Numbered from the stretch's first letter, positions 36,236-45,284 are shown. The stretch is DNA of 64,000 nt from Bacteroidales bacterium (GCA_020636845.1 JACJXD010000010.1:1-64000); one strand, 5' to 3'. Numbers and translations: made by a program. Notes: a model not told the origin generated them from the sequence alone.

Positions 36236-36330
36236 AAAATGGGGAAGGTTCGATCGATTGCGAGCAACTTTACTGCTTTAGCATTTATTATTGTGGTTGC
36301 AATCAGACAAATCTTTCCACATGAGTGCGA
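36236..36330 (-). promoter_or_regulatory. Candidate SAM riboswitch (S-box-like) in the metK leader
   Basis: The transcript leader contains, in order, TGGAAAGATTTG, CTGATTGCAACC and TGCTAAAGCAG. These align in order with the SAM-I conserved elements TGGAGGGA, GATGAAACC-GGCAACC and GGTGCTAA-TTCC-GC. GATTGC can pair with GCAATC 45 bases later. The helices are shorter than in the classical S-box, so it is either a reduced Bacteroidota form or a related SAM class. The rest of the 309-base gap to the VanZ-like gene (36340-36515) is AT-rich without features. Confidence 0.55.
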
Positions 36331-36338
36331 CAAATGTA
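36331..36338 (-). promoter_or_regulatory. -7 element of metK
   Basis: TACATTTG on the minus strand, immediately before the candidate riboswitch, giving a leader of about 115-120 bases. Confidence 0.55.
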
Positions 36339-36515
36339 TAAATATTTACTTTAATTACTTTACTTGTTTTATTCTTTAATTTCTTTTCTAAATAATAAAT
36401 TATGTAAATAATATTATATCAAACTTTTAGGCTATTGACTCCTAAAACTAATTGATTACTATATAGAAATTGTTGTACAGAAATTTGTGAATGCACCAGA
36501 TTTTCGTTCTATGCT

Positions 36516-36896
36516 TTAAAAAAATCCTCTGGTAATTCTATTAACAAAGGGGTATATTAATACGGCAACAATAGTCCCCGCGGAATCGGCAACTAAATCG
36601 AACAACTCGGCACTTCGGGAAGGAAGTTGTTGCTGAATCAGTTCTATCAGCCCTCCATATATTATAGGAACTATTAATCCTAAAATTATCGATTTTTTAT
36701 CACAATCTCTTAAAGTTCGTAATCGGTTGGTTTCCGATACAAGAAGTGTTGCCAGTACCCCAAACAAGCCAAAATGCACAACTTTGTCTATTCCGGCAAT
36801 TTTTACCTTTGGAATATCGCTTGCCGGCATTATGCACAAGAGTAATATTACCAAACTCCAAATTATTGTTTTATTGTACTTTATAAAAAACTTCAT
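36516..36896 (-). CDS. VanZ-like membrane protein
   Basis: A 126-residue protein with four membrane helices. It has the family pattern DKVVHFGLFGVLATLL, then a conserved glutamate in GGLIELIQQQLPSRSAELFDLVADSAGTIVA. It follows the sulfotransferase gene by six bases, so the two are co-transcribed. It is a paralogue of the VanZ-like gene at 13.2 kb but diverged. Function is unknown for the family outside glycopeptide resistance, and nothing here links it to vancomycin. Confidence 0.85.
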   Translation of the reverse strand: MKFFIKYNKTIIWSLVILLLCIMPASDIPKVKIAGIDKVVHFGLFGVLATLLVSETNRLRTLRDCDKKSIILGLIVPIIYGGLIELIQQQLPSRSAELFDLVADSAGTIVAVLIYPFVNRITRGFF

Positions 36897-36902
36897 CGGG
36901 TA

Positions 36903-37607
36903 CTATTTATAATTAAACCGCTCTATTTCTAAACGACACATGTTAAAGACCTTTTTATACTGCTTATCCGTATAGTTAACGCTATGTTTATGCTTTCGGG
37001 TTTTCGACTTTAATTTTGGCAAATGTATATCGGAAAACCCTAATAACTTACATACGCTCCTAAAATCTTCCTCTAAATGTTCGTACCTTATATAATAGTC
37101 ACAAACCTTTTCTCCGTTTTCATCAAAGTAGAAGTTAGTATTTAACCAACTTTGCTTTAAGTTGATAATAAACAATTTAAAGGAACTTAAGTTTATACGC
37201 ATTTTAAGTTTACCGAGTAAATTCAGGTAAAGTTTTAACCTAAACGGGTGACTTAAAATGTTAACAATGTTTCGTCTAATTTTAAACCAACTAAATTCCC
37301 TTTCCCAATAATACCTAGATATTAACTGATCCCACGGGTTCCGTACTACGGTAAACTTGTAATAGTCTTTCCATATGGTATCGCCTACCTTTGCTTTGAT
37401 ATCTTTGGGCAACATGTGATTACGGAAACCCTCGTAGTTTCGCGGCTCATGAACATATTCTTCAGCATCAAACTTCTCGGAATACTTTGTAACCGGCGTT
37501 ACAATATCCGATTCTCCACAATGCTCGGCCAAAGCAACCTCTATGCTGGTTCCTGCTACTTTATATGGTTTAATAAAAATATACCGGTATTTATGTGAAA
37601 CTATCAA
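36903..37607 (-). CDS. Sulfotransferase family 2-like protein
   Basis: A 234-residue protein. IKPYKVAGTSIEVAL matches the 5'-phosphosulfate (PAPS) loop, and FTVVRNPWDQLISRYYW the 3'-phosphate motif, of carbohydrate sulfotransferases. YIRYEHLEEDFRSVCKLLG is a further family feature. It starts with TTG at 37607, and no ATG lies close by; the first residues (MIVSHKYRYIFIK) match the usual start of this family, so TTG is probably real. It may sulfate a cell-surface glycan or lipid. No PAPS-synthesis genes are in the window. Confidence 0.8.
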   Translation of the reverse strand: MIVSHKYRYIFIKPYKVAGTSIEVALAEHCGESDIVTPVTKYSEKFDAEEYVHEPRNYEGFRNHMLPKDIKAKVGDTIWKDYYKFTVVRNPWDQLISRYYWEREFSWFKIRRNIVNILSHPFRLKLYLNLLGKLKMRINLSSFKLFIINLKQSWLNTNFYFDENGEKVCDYYIRYEHLEEDFRSVCKLLGFSDIHLPKLKSKTRKHKHSVNYTDKQYKKVFNMCRLEIERFNYK

Positions 37608-37745
37608 CGTTGGCTTAAATTATATTAAAAGCATAACCCAATTGTTATATCATAAAACATTAACCCGATTAGCCATTTCAAAAAATTTGAAAATCGATTT
37701 CTTGGCATTACCTTTATTGCAATTATACATTAAAATTTTTTAATC

Positions 37746-39134
37746 ATGTTCGATAAAATCACTTATACAAATCGTAGATTGAAACTACGGAAAAAGATTA
37801 AATCCGGATTAATCCTCTTACTTGGAAACACCGAAAGTCCCATGAACTATCCAAGTAATACATTCCGTTTTAGGCAGGATAGTAACTTTTTGTACTTTTT
37901 TGGACTTGATGTTCCAAATTTAGCCGGAATTATCGACATTGAAGACGGAAAAGACTCCCTCTACGGCGATGATTTCGACATTGATGATATTGTATGGATG
38001 GGCCCACAACCATCGTTAAAGGAATTAGGAGAACAAGTCGGCGTACTATCCACTCATCCATCTAAAGAGTTAGCAATAAAACTAAAGCACGCTATTTCGT
38101 TAGGTCGAAAAATTCACATTTTACCTCCGTACCGCTCCGAAAATATTCTCCGTTTGGAAAAAGTAATAGGGGTAGGACAGGATTTAATTAAATACTACAC
38201 ATCGAAAGAGTTAATAAAGGCCGTTGTTGATTTGCGTTCGATTAAAGAACCCTGTGAAATAGAAGAAATTGAGAAGGCCAGCGCAATTGGTTACCAAATG
38301 CACGTAACGGCCATGAAAATGGCCAAAGCAGGTATGAAAGAGTTGCAGATTGCTGGAACAATCGAAGGTATTTCGTGTGCAAACGGCACAATGCCTTCTT
38401 TTCCTATAATTCTTTCGCAGCACGGCGAAACCCTCCACAACCACGATCATTCGCAAATTTTAAAAGAGGGCGGGCTCCTTTTAGTTGATGCCGGAGCCGA
38501 ATCGGTTTCGCACTACGCATCGGATAATACGCGAACAATTCCTGTTAATGGTAAACTAACCCAAAAACAAAAGGAGATTTACAACCTTGTACTAGCCGCT
38601 GTTAATAACTCGGTAGAAATTGCAAAAGCAGGAATGCCGTACCTTAACGTTCACCTTGCTGCCGCAAAGGTAATCACCGAAGGACTTATTAGTTTAGGAC
38701 TAATGAAAGGTAATGCCGACGAAGCTGTTGCCAACGGAGCACACGCCCTGTTCTTCCCTCACGGTTTAGGCCACATGATGGGCTTGGATGTTCACGACAT
38801 GGAAGATTTAGGTGAAGATTACGTTGGTTACGACGATGAAATTTCGCGCTCCGATCAATTCGGTACCGCTTCGCTACGCTTAGGGCGCAAACTACAAGAA
38901 GGTTTTGTACTAACCGTGGAACCCGGTATTTACTTTATACCCGCGCTTTTCGAAAAGTGGAAATCGGAAAAAATTAACCAAGGCTTTATAAATTACGACA
39001 AGGTTGCCGAATACTTAGATTTCGGCGGTATTCGTTTGGAAGATGATATTCTGATAACACCTAACGGTGCAAGAATCTTAGGAAAACGCATTCCTATTAC
39101 ACCTGAAGAAGTAGAAAAAACAGTTTTGTCTTAA
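37746..39134 (+). CDS. pepP: Xaa-Pro aminopeptidase (aminopeptidase P, M24B)
   Basis: A 462-residue metallopeptidase that removes an N-terminal residue preceding proline. The N-terminal creatinase-like domain spans about 1-170 and the pita-bread catalytic domain about 175-455. Metal ligands are visible as VDAGAESVSHYASDNTRT (two Asp), HGLGHMMGLDVHD (His), TVEPGIYF (Glu) and GGIRLEDD (Glu). No signal peptide, so cytoplasmic. It is flanked by divergent and convergent genes, and therefore monocistronic. Confidence 0.94.
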   Translation: MFDKITYTNRRLKLRKKIKSGLILLLGNTESPMNYPSNTFRFRQDSNFLYFFGLDVPNLAGIIDIEDGKDSLYGDDFDIDDIVWMGPQPSLKELGEQVGVLSTHPSKELAIKLKHAISLGRKIHILPPYRSENILRLEKVIGVGQDLIKYYTSKELIKAVVDLRSIKEPCEIEEIEKASAIGYQMHVTAMKMAKAGMKELQIAGTIEGISCANGTMPSFPIILSQHGETLHNHDHSQILKEGGLLLVDAGAESVSHYASDNTRTIPVNGKLTQKQKEIYNLVLAAVNNSVEIAKAGMPYLNVHLAAAKVITEGLISLGLMKGNADEAVANGAHALFFPHGLGHMMGLDVHDMEDLGEDYVGYDDEISRSDQFGTASLRLGRKLQEGFVLTVEPGIYFIPALFEKWKSEKINQGFINYDKVAEYLDFGGIRLEDDILITPNGARILGKRIPITPEEVEKTVLS

Positions 39135-39155
39135 CAAATAATAAAATAAATGAGG

Positions 39156-39181
39156 AAGGGCTGCTATCGCAGTCCTTTTTT
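39156..39181 (+). terminator. Rho-independent terminator after pepP
   Basis: AAGGGCTGC / GCAGTCCTT stem (one G-U pair) around TATC, followed by a T run; it lies between convergent genes. Confidence 0.85.
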
Positions 39182-39182
39182 A

Positions 39183-40280
39183 TTAAAACGCTTCGGTAAC
39201 CGTTAAATAGTATGCCGGACTTCGTTTTAAACTATAGGCTGCATCAAAGCGAATATTTACCTTTATTGGATTAACCCGAAATCTTAATCCTGTTCCAAAC
39301 GCCGATTTTATCTTTGTTAGGTCAATCTTATCAAAATAAGAAGCAACATCGCCGGCCGAAGCAAAAGCAACACCTTTTAACCACCGATAAATAGGAAAAC
39401 GGTATTCGCCCTGAGCGCAAATCATAGTTTTGTCCCGATATCGCCCTTTATAGTACCCTCTTAACACATCGGCACCTCCCAACATCGGCATTTCCTGAAA
39501 AGGAACATTTCCCCATGTAAGGTCGCCTAAAAACTGAACGGCAAATACCTGGTTATCGGTAATTTTATAGTAATTCCGAAGGTCTATAGTTAAACGTGTG
39601 AAGTTTAAATCGCTACCAAAAATTCTGCTATTTGCCATTAACGATGCCTTATAAAACTCGCCTGTTGTCGGGTAGAATTGGTTCTCCCTGTTATCCCATG
39701 TAAGAACAATTCCCAATCCGCAAATAATCGATTTATCAACACCGGTTATCCCTGTTACTAACTGTCCATTGGGATCGATATCCACAGCATCGACATACTC
39801 GAACTGTGCCTGTACACCAGCCATTAGCACGCCAAACATTATACGTTGCCGTTGAATTAATACCGATAATTCTTTTGAGGTATAAGATTCTTCCATGCTA
39901 TCAGCAGCATCCCTTCCAATACCGTAAAACTTATCGGGAAAATAATTTGCCTTTACCCTTCCCGAATAAAAGTAATCCTCCGATTTAGTATAAATTCTGG
40001 GGGAGAACGATAATAAAAATTGGTTATTCAGCGTGTAAGCTACATTTCCCTGAACATTCGAAATTTTATTTCCCCTTCCTACATGGTAATAACCTCCGGA
40101 AAATCCCAACCCTAAATTTGTTTCTTCTCCATAAAACGCAACAGGCAAAACCAAAAAGTAATTTTTCGGCGTTTTTACAGAATCTACCCTAACGGTATCG
40201 CTAATTGCCTTTCCTAAAAATGGGATAACAGTAAAAAGCAGAAATACTGTATTGAATTTTATTACCTTAGAGAAATGCAT
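39183..40280 (-). CDS. Omp85/BamA-superfamily barrel protein without POTRA domains
   Basis: A 365-residue protein with a signal peptide (to about 26) and then outer-membrane strands. The barrel motifs LGIVLTWDNRENQFYPTTG and MLGGADVLRGYYKGRYRDKT (the VRGY/F-like motif of Omp85 proteins), plus the C-terminal YLTVTEAF, identify the family. No POTRA repeats precede the barrel, so it is a short, surface-antigen D15-type member as found in patatin-like or stand-alone Bacteroidota proteins. Function unknown. Confidence 0.85.
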   Translation of the reverse strand: MHFSKVIKFNTVFLLFTVIPFLGKAISDTVRVDSVKTPKNYFLVLPVAFYGEETNLGLGFSGGYYHVGRGNKISNVQGNVAYTLNNQFLLSFSPRIYTKSEDYFYSGRVKANYFPDKFYGIGRDAADSMEESYTSKELSVLIQRQRIMFGVLMAGVQAQFEYVDAVDIDPNGQLVTGITGVDKSIICGLGIVLTWDNRENQFYPTTGEFYKASLMANSRIFGSDLNFTRLTIDLRNYYKITDNQVFAVQFLGDLTWGNVPFQEMPMLGGADVLRGYYKGRYRDKTMICAQGEYRFPIYRWLKGVAFASAGDVASYFDKIDLTKIKSAFGTGLRFRVNPIKVNIRFDAAYSLKRSPAYYLTVTEAF

Positions 40281-40694
40281 GACCTATAAATTTTGCATGT
40301 TAATACTTCGAATAACAATTGCTCAAAATTAGTTCAATAGCTGTTAATTTCTATAAAAAAGTTTTTTTGTTTTTCTGGTCACTTTTATTAAGTAAAGATT
40401 AGACAATACATGTCAATATTTTTTACTAAAAAATAGTACACAGAAATCAACAGCATTTTTCATTTTATACCCTTTGTTGGCAAGTGTAAAAATATAAACA
40501 AAACGCATCCTCAACACTTGTTTATAAGTACAATTTTTACCTGATAATCTGTTATTTACTTACTTTATAGATGTTAATAATTTGTTATGTGAACATTAAT
40601 AACCATTTTTGCAATGCTTAAGTAAAAAATTTACCAACCAAGTTAACAGTTAATAATCATCATCATTTAATTTTAAATTTTTAAAAAATATATA
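40281..40694. other. Divergent AT-rich gap, candidate origin-proximal region
   Basis: A 414-base gap without a coding frame. It holds the -7 box of the barrel gene (40324-40331), runs of A and T, and TGTTAATAA (40573) / GTTAATAA (40649) motifs that only weakly resemble DnaA boxes. Gene strand bias and base composition change here. The nadA promoter must also lie in it, but I found no full consensus. Confidence 0.35.
40324..40331 (-). promoter_or_regulatory. -7 element of the Omp85-like gene
   Basis: TAATTTTG on the minus strand, 43 bases before the start codon. Confidence 0.4.
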
Positions 40695-41663
40695 ATGATA
40701 AATAAGAGGATTGTTGAAAAGTTGGGTTATATCGATGAGGAAGTAGATGTAAACTTAGTAGAAAGCATCAGGGAGTTAAAGAAAAGTAAAAATGCAACGA
40801 TACTGGCACATTACTACCAAAATCCAGAAGTACAGGATATTGCGGATTTTGTTGGTGATAGTTTGGCCTTGGCAAGAATAGCAACTACAGTAAAAACCAA
40901 TATAATTGTCTTTGCTGGTGTAAAGTTTATGGCCGAAACTACTAAAATTTTGAATCCTTCAACAAAGGTTCTTTTACCCGATTTAAATGCCGGTTGTAGT
41001 TTGGCAGATTCTTGTAAGTACGACGATTTTAAATTGTTTATTAGTAAATATCCTAACCATAAGGTTGTTACTTATGTAAACACTACTGCCGATATAAAAA
41101 CTTTATCGGATATATGCTGTACTTCGTCTAATGCCGTTAATGTTGTTAACAGTTTTTCATCCGATACACCTATTATATTTGCTCCTGATAAAAATTTAGG
41201 AAGTTACGTAAAGGAGACAACTAAACGCGATAACATTGTAGTATGGAATGGCGCTTGTCACGTTCATAGTCAATTTTCGTTAGATAAAATATTAGAATTA
41301 AAAAAGTTAAATCCTGATGCAGAAATAATAGCGCATCCCGAATGTCCTAAACCTATATTAATAGTATCGAATTTTATAGGTTCTACGGCACAGCTTATTG
41401 AATACACTAAGAAGTCGTTATCGAAAAAGTTTATTGTAGTTACCGAGTTAGGCGTAATTCATCAAATGGAAAAAGAAAACTCGGGTAAAAGTTTTATTGT
41501 TGCTCCTTCGGAATGTGGTTGTAGCGATTGTTCTTTTATGAAGATGATAACCTTAAAAAAATTATATTTAACGTTAAAATACGAATTGCCGGAAATAGTT
41601 TTGCCTGACGATGTAATAGAGAAAGCAAGGTTGCCTATTGAAAAAATGATTTCGATAAAGTAA
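40695..41663 (+). CDS. nadA: Quinolinate synthase
   Basis: A 322-residue enzyme that condenses iminoaspartate and dihydroxyacetone phosphate to quinolinate in NAD synthesis. ILAHYYQNPEVQDIADFVGDS is the typical start. The three [4Fe-4S] cysteines are in NAGCSLADSC, WNGACHVHS and SECGCSDC. Its stop overlaps the ruvB start by one base (TAATG), so the two are translationally linked. No nadB or nadC is adjacent. It is the first gene of the more AT-rich half of the window. Confidence 0.96.
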   Translation: MINKRIVEKLGYIDEEVDVNLVESIRELKKSKNATILAHYYQNPEVQDIADFVGDSLALARIATTVKTNIIVFAGVKFMAETTKILNPSTKVLLPDLNAGCSLADSCKYDDFKLFISKYPNHKVVTYVNTTADIKTLSDICCTSSNAVNVVNSFSSDTPIIFAPDKNLGSYVKETTKRDNIVVWNGACHVHSQFSLDKILELKKLNPDAEIIAHPECPKPILIVSNFIGSTAQLIEYTKKSLSKKFIVVTELGVIHQMEKENSGKSFIVAPSECGCSDCSFMKMITLKKLYLTLKYELPEIVLPDDVIEKARLPIEKMISIK

Positions 41664-42673
41664 TGGAAAATATTAGAAAAGAAATACTGAATAGGGACAA
41701 GGAAATTGATAAAAAAATAAGACCTAATGATTTTGAACAATTTCAGGGTCAGCATGAGATTGTTGATAACTTAAAGATTTTTGTAAAGGCAGCTAAGTTG
41801 CGTGGTGAATCGTTAGATCATGTGCTTTTACATGGTCCTCCGGGTTTAGGAAAAACAACTCTGGCTAATATAATTGCCAATGAATTAGGTGTATCTATTA
41901 AAACTACGTCAGGTCCAGTTTTGGAAAAGCCGGGTGATTTAGCTGGTTTGTTGACAAACCTTGAACCGCATGATGTTCTTTTTATAGATGAAATACATAG
42001 ATTATCTCCAATTGTTGAGGAATATCTGTATTCGGCAATGGAAGATTTTTCAATCGATATTCTTATTGATAAAGGACCAAGTGCAAGAAGTATTCAAATT
42101 GAATTAAATCCGTTTACTTTAGTTGGTGCAACAACAAGGAGCGGTTTACTAACCAGTCCGTTACGTGCACGTTTTGGAATAAAACTTCATTTAGAGTATT
42201 ACAATGTTGATGTAATAGATAGAATTGTAAAACGTTCTGCCGAAATATTGAATATACCTATTAATGATGATGCTTCTAACGAAATAGCTTTAAGAAGTAG
42301 AGGAACGCCACGTATTGCCAATGCTTTGTTACGTAGGGTGCGAGATTTTGCTCAGGTAAAATCGAACGGTGTTATTGATATAAAAATTGCAAAAACAGCT
42401 TTAAATGCTCTTAAAATAGATTCTAGAGGGTTGGATGAAATGGATAATAGAATATTAGAGTCTATTATTGATAAGTTTGGCGGAGGTCCTGTTGGAATAA
42501 ATACAATATCTACTGCAGTAGGAGAGGATGCAGGAACTATTGAGGAAGTTTATGAACCTTTTTTAATAAAGGAAGGCTTTATAAAAAGAACACCTCGTGG
42601 GCGTGAAGTTACCGATTTGGCGTATAATCATTTAGGAAAAAATCGTTTTCCTCAGCAAGGTTCATTATTTTAA
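41663..42673 (+). CDS. ruvB: Holliday junction branch-migration ATPase
   Basis: A 336-residue AAA+ motor of the RuvABC resolvasome. DFEQFQGQHEIVDNLKIFV, Walker A LLHGPPGLGKTTLAN, Walker B LFIDEIHRLSP, sensor I VGATTRSGLL and the arginine-finger segment RARFGIKL are all present. A C-terminal winged helix ends in GREVTDLAYNHLG. It overlaps nadA by one base, and its 3' end overlaps the convergent Crp/Fnr gene by nine bases. ruvA is not nearby. Confidence 0.97.
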   Translation: MENIRKEILNRDKEIDKKIRPNDFEQFQGQHEIVDNLKIFVKAAKLRGESLDHVLLHGPPGLGKTTLANIIANELGVSIKTTSGPVLEKPGDLAGLLTNLEPHDVLFIDEIHRLSPIVEEYLYSAMEDFSIDILIDKGPSARSIQIELNPFTLVGATTRSGLLTSPLRARFGIKLHLEYYNVDVIDRIVKRSAEILNIPINDDASNEIALRSRGTPRIANALLRRVRDFAQVKSNGVIDIKIAKTALNALKIDSRGLDEMDNRILESIIDKFGGGPVGINTISTAVGEDAGTIEEVYEPFLIKEGFIKRTPRGREVTDLAYNHLGKNRFPQQGSLF

Positions 42674-43375
42674 GATTGATTCTGCAATTAACTTTATTTT
42701 CTTCTTATCGAGTATTTTTATTTTTTTCCCTTTTAATTCTATTAAACGCTCATTTTTAAGATCTCCCAGTATTCGTATTACCGATTCTGTTGCCGTTCCA
42801 ATAATACTGGCAATATCTTCGCGTGTTAAATTAATGTTGATAAAGTCGTCGGAATCTAGGGCAAAATATTCTTCAAGCATCAGTAAAATTTCTGCAAGAC
42901 GTTCCTTTACTGTTTTTTGAGCAATATCTTTAATAAAAACATTTGCATGATCGAGTTCCTTGCAGGTTAATTTGATAATAGCAAGACTAAAATCAGGATT
43001 TTCCCTGATTAGTTTAAATATAACTTCGCCGGGTATAAAACAAACTTCCGAATCTTCGAGGGCTTCCAGAGTTGTACATGCAGGTTCGTTGCTAAGAACA
43101 GAACGATAACCGGTAATATCACCGGTTCTGGCAAACGCAATAATTTGCGGTTTATAGTCGATGCCTGTTTTGTATATTTTAAACTTACCTGACTTTACGC
43201 AGTAAAAACCTGTAATTCTACTGCCTTCTCTGTAAAGAATATCACCCTTTTTATAGGTGTTACAGGTTTGCTTTCGGTTAAGCAAATCGTATTGCTCAGA
43301 TGATAATGATTTAAAAATTGATGAAGATAACCCTGAGCAGTATTGACAACCTTTGGAATAATATTCTTCTATCAT
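42665..43375 (-). CDS. Crp/Fnr-family transcriptional regulator
   Basis: A 236-residue regulator with an N-terminal cyclic-nucleotide-type barrel (about 30-150) and a C-terminal winged helix (LTREDIASIIGTATESVIRILGDLKNERLI). The N-terminal cysteines C10, C13 and C37 (CQYC and QTC) resemble the spacing seen in anaerobe Crp/Fnr proteins, but a clear four-Cys FNR cluster is not present. It lies three bases downstream of pheS and may be read with it. It may respond to oxygen or redox state; that is inference from family. Confidence 0.88.
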   Translation of the reverse strand: MIEEYYSKGCQYCSGLSSSIFKSLSSEQYDLLNRKQTCNTYKKGDILYREGSRITGFYCVKSGKFKIYKTGIDYKPQIIAFARTGDITGYRSVLSNEPACTTLEALEDSEVCFIPGEVIFKLIRENPDFSLAIIKLTCKELDHANVFIKDIAQKTVKERLAEILLMLEEYFALDSDDFININLTREDIASIIGTATESVIRILGDLKNERLIELKGKKIKILDKKKIKLIAESILK

Positions 43376-43377
43376 TA

Positions 43378-44400
43378 TTAATAGTTAGTGAATTGTTCCA
43401 AGAAACGCGTATCGTTTTCAAAATAAAGGCGAAGATCTTTAACCTGATATTTAAGCATGGCTATTCGTTCCAGTCCCATGCCAAACGCATAGCCCGAATA
43501 TTTTTTACTATCTATACCATTAAATTCAAGTACGTTAGGATCTACCATACCACAACCAAGCACTTCTAACCAGCCAGTGTATTTGCAAACAGAACAACCT
43601 TTTCCACCGCACAAGTTACAGCTAACATCCATTTCGGCCGATGGTTCGGTAAATGGAAAGTAGGAAGGACGTAAACGAATTTTTGTTTCTTTTCCAAACA
43701 TTTCTTGAGCGAAAAATAGCAAGGTTTGCTTTAAGTCGGCAAACGAAACATTTTTGTCTATGTATAACCCTTCAATCTGATGAAAGATGCAATGTGCTCG
43801 TGCGGATATGGCTTCATTACGGAATACCCTACCAGGACAAACAACCCTAATGGGAAGTTTTTCGTTTTCCATGCTACGTACCTGAACGGACGATGTGTGG
43901 GTTCTTAAAAGAACATCAGGATTTTTTTCGATAAAAAATGTATCCTGCATATCCCTTGCCGGGTGTTCTTCGGGAAAGTTAAGGGCAGAAAAAACATGCC
44001 AATCATCTTCAATTTCAGGACCTTCGTAAATGGAGAAACCGATTTTTTTGAATATTTCGAGTAGTTCTCTTTTTACCAGCGAAATAGGATGTCTAGTTCC
44101 AAAGTTAAACGATGGTTCTTGGAGTGATAAATCGATATTAACTTTTTTTTGATTACCTGAGGATTTTTCGATATTTTCCTTTAGAGTATCTATGGTTTCG
44201 GTAACGGTTTTCTTTAAAAGGTTTAAATGTGCTCCAACTTCACGTTTCAAATCAGGTTCTAGTTCTCTAAATTCTTTGAACAAATCGGAAATAATACCTT
44301 TTTTACCTAAATACTTAATACGCAACTTTTCTACTTCGTCAATGGTAGATGCCTTTAACGAGGTAATTTCCTTACTAATTTGATCAATTTTGCTCTTCAT
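43378..44400 (-). CDS. pheS: Phenylalanyl-tRNA synthetase, alpha subunit
   Basis: A 340-residue class II synthetase subunit that carries the catalytic core. An N-terminal coiled coil (about 1-85) binds tRNA. Motif 2 is RVFRNEAISARAHCIFHQIEG and motif 3 ends YAFGMGLERIAMLKY. A CNLC...CSVC pair (SCNLCGGKGCSVC) probably forms a zinc site. pheT is not adjacent. It follows the cyclophilin gene after four bases, forming a cyclophilin-pheS-crp/fnr run. Confidence 0.96.
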   Translation of the reverse strand: MKSKIDQISKEITSLKASTIDEVEKLRIKYLGKKGIISDLFKEFRELEPDLKREVGAHLNLLKKTVTETIDTLKENIEKSSGNQKKVNIDLSLQEPSFNFGTRHPISLVKRELLEIFKKIGFSIYEGPEIEDDWHVFSALNFPEEHPARDMQDTFFIEKNPDVLLRTHTSSVQVRSMENEKLPIRVVCPGRVFRNEAISARAHCIFHQIEGLYIDKNVSFADLKQTLLFFAQEMFGKETKIRLRPSYFPFTEPSAEMDVSCNLCGGKGCSVCKYTGWLEVLGCGMVDPNVLEFNGIDSKKYSGYAFGMGLERIAMLKYQVKDLRLYFENDTRFLEQFTNY

Positions 44401-44404
44401 ACCT

Positions 44405-45202
44405 TTATAATACTTTAATATTCAGTTTGATATCCTTTATAGGTCTATCATTTTTATCAGTTTTAACTAACGATATTTTTTTTACAACATCCATACCTTC
44501 AATTACTTCGCCAAAAATAGTATAATTACCGTCTAAATGAGGGATTCCTCCAACTGTAGTATAATATTTTCGTTGAAGTTCGGATAGTTTAAAAGAAGGT
44601 TTGCTATTAAAAATAGAATCCGATTGTAAATTAACTTTTTGTGTAATTAAAGCAAGTTTGTCAACATCCGGATCATTTTTAAGATATATGTTGAAAAGAG
44701 AATCTTTAATGTTTGATAGTTTTTTAGCGTTTATTTTGTCTTCGAAGTTATCGAGTTCCTTACTAGTAAATATTTTGCCTATTACAATGTAGAATTGCGA
44801 TCCCGACGATTTTTTTAATGGATTAACATCATCGCCTTCTCTGGCCATGCCTACTGCTCCGTACTTATGAATTAAGGAATCGTTGAATTCAGCGTCGAGC
44901 AGGTAACCCGAATCTTTTTCGCCATATAATTTATAAGGTTCTGAATTTTTTGTATCGGGATCACCTGCTTGTATTACAAAATCCTTAATTACACGATGAA
45001 AAATTTGACCATTATAGAATTTATCATTAGATAACTTTAAAAAATTATCGCGGTGAATAGGGGTTTTATCGTATAACTTTATGGTAATATCACCATATTC
45101 AGTGCTAATTTTAACCAGTTGGCTGCTTGTGTTTTTTTTAGTTGAACAGCTAAAAAAAATTAGACCGATGAAAAATGTACAGATGATTAATTTTACACGC
45201 AT
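44405..45202 (-). CDS. Cyclophilin-type peptidyl-prolyl isomerase lipoprotein
   Basis: A 265-residue lipoprotein: signal peptide with lipobox LIFFSC, cysteine at about 19. The cyclophilin core includes KLYDKTPIHRDNFLKL, NGQIFHRVIKDFVIQAGDP (the FHR catalytic segment), SGSQFYIV and GNYTIFGEVIEG. An insert of about 50 residues (ELDNFEDKINAKKL...) interrupts the fold. It helps folding of envelope proteins in the periplasm. The gene leads a three-gene run with pheS and the Crp/Fnr regulator. Confidence 0.92.
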   Translation of the reverse strand: MRVKLIICTFFIGLIFFSCSTKKNTSSQLVKISTEYGDITIKLYDKTPIHRDNFLKLSNDKFYNGQIFHRVIKDFVIQAGDPDTKNSEPYKLYGEKDSGYLLDAEFNDSLIHKYGAVGMAREGDDVNPLKKSSGSQFYIVIGKIFTSKELDNFEDKINAKKLSNIKDSLFNIYLKNDPDVDKLALITQKVNLQSDSIFNSKPSFKLSELQRKYYTTVGGIPHLDGNYTIFGEVIEGMDVVKKISLVKTDKNDRPIKDIKLNIKVL

Positions 45203-45223
45203 ATAATCGAGTTATTAACAATG

Positions 45224-45231
45224 CAAAACTA
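45224..45231 (-). promoter_or_regulatory. -7 element of cyclophilin-pheS run
   Basis: TAGTTTTG on the minus strand, 21 bases before the start codon. Confidence 0.5.
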
Positions 45232-45261
45232 CAAAAATTAATAATAAATTGATAAATATGC

Positions 45262-45269
45262 TACTTTTG
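45262..45269 (+). promoter_or_regulatory. -7 element of the flippase operon
   Basis: TACTTTTG, 15 bases before the start codon; back to back with the cyclophilin promoter. Confidence 0.5.
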
Positions 45270-45284
45270 AAAAAATTTATGTAG

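Noticed and set aside
40573..40657. TGTTAATAA-like motifs as DnaA boxes
   Set aside because: Two or more mismatches to TTWTNCACA and no cluster; kept only as weak context for the possible origin.
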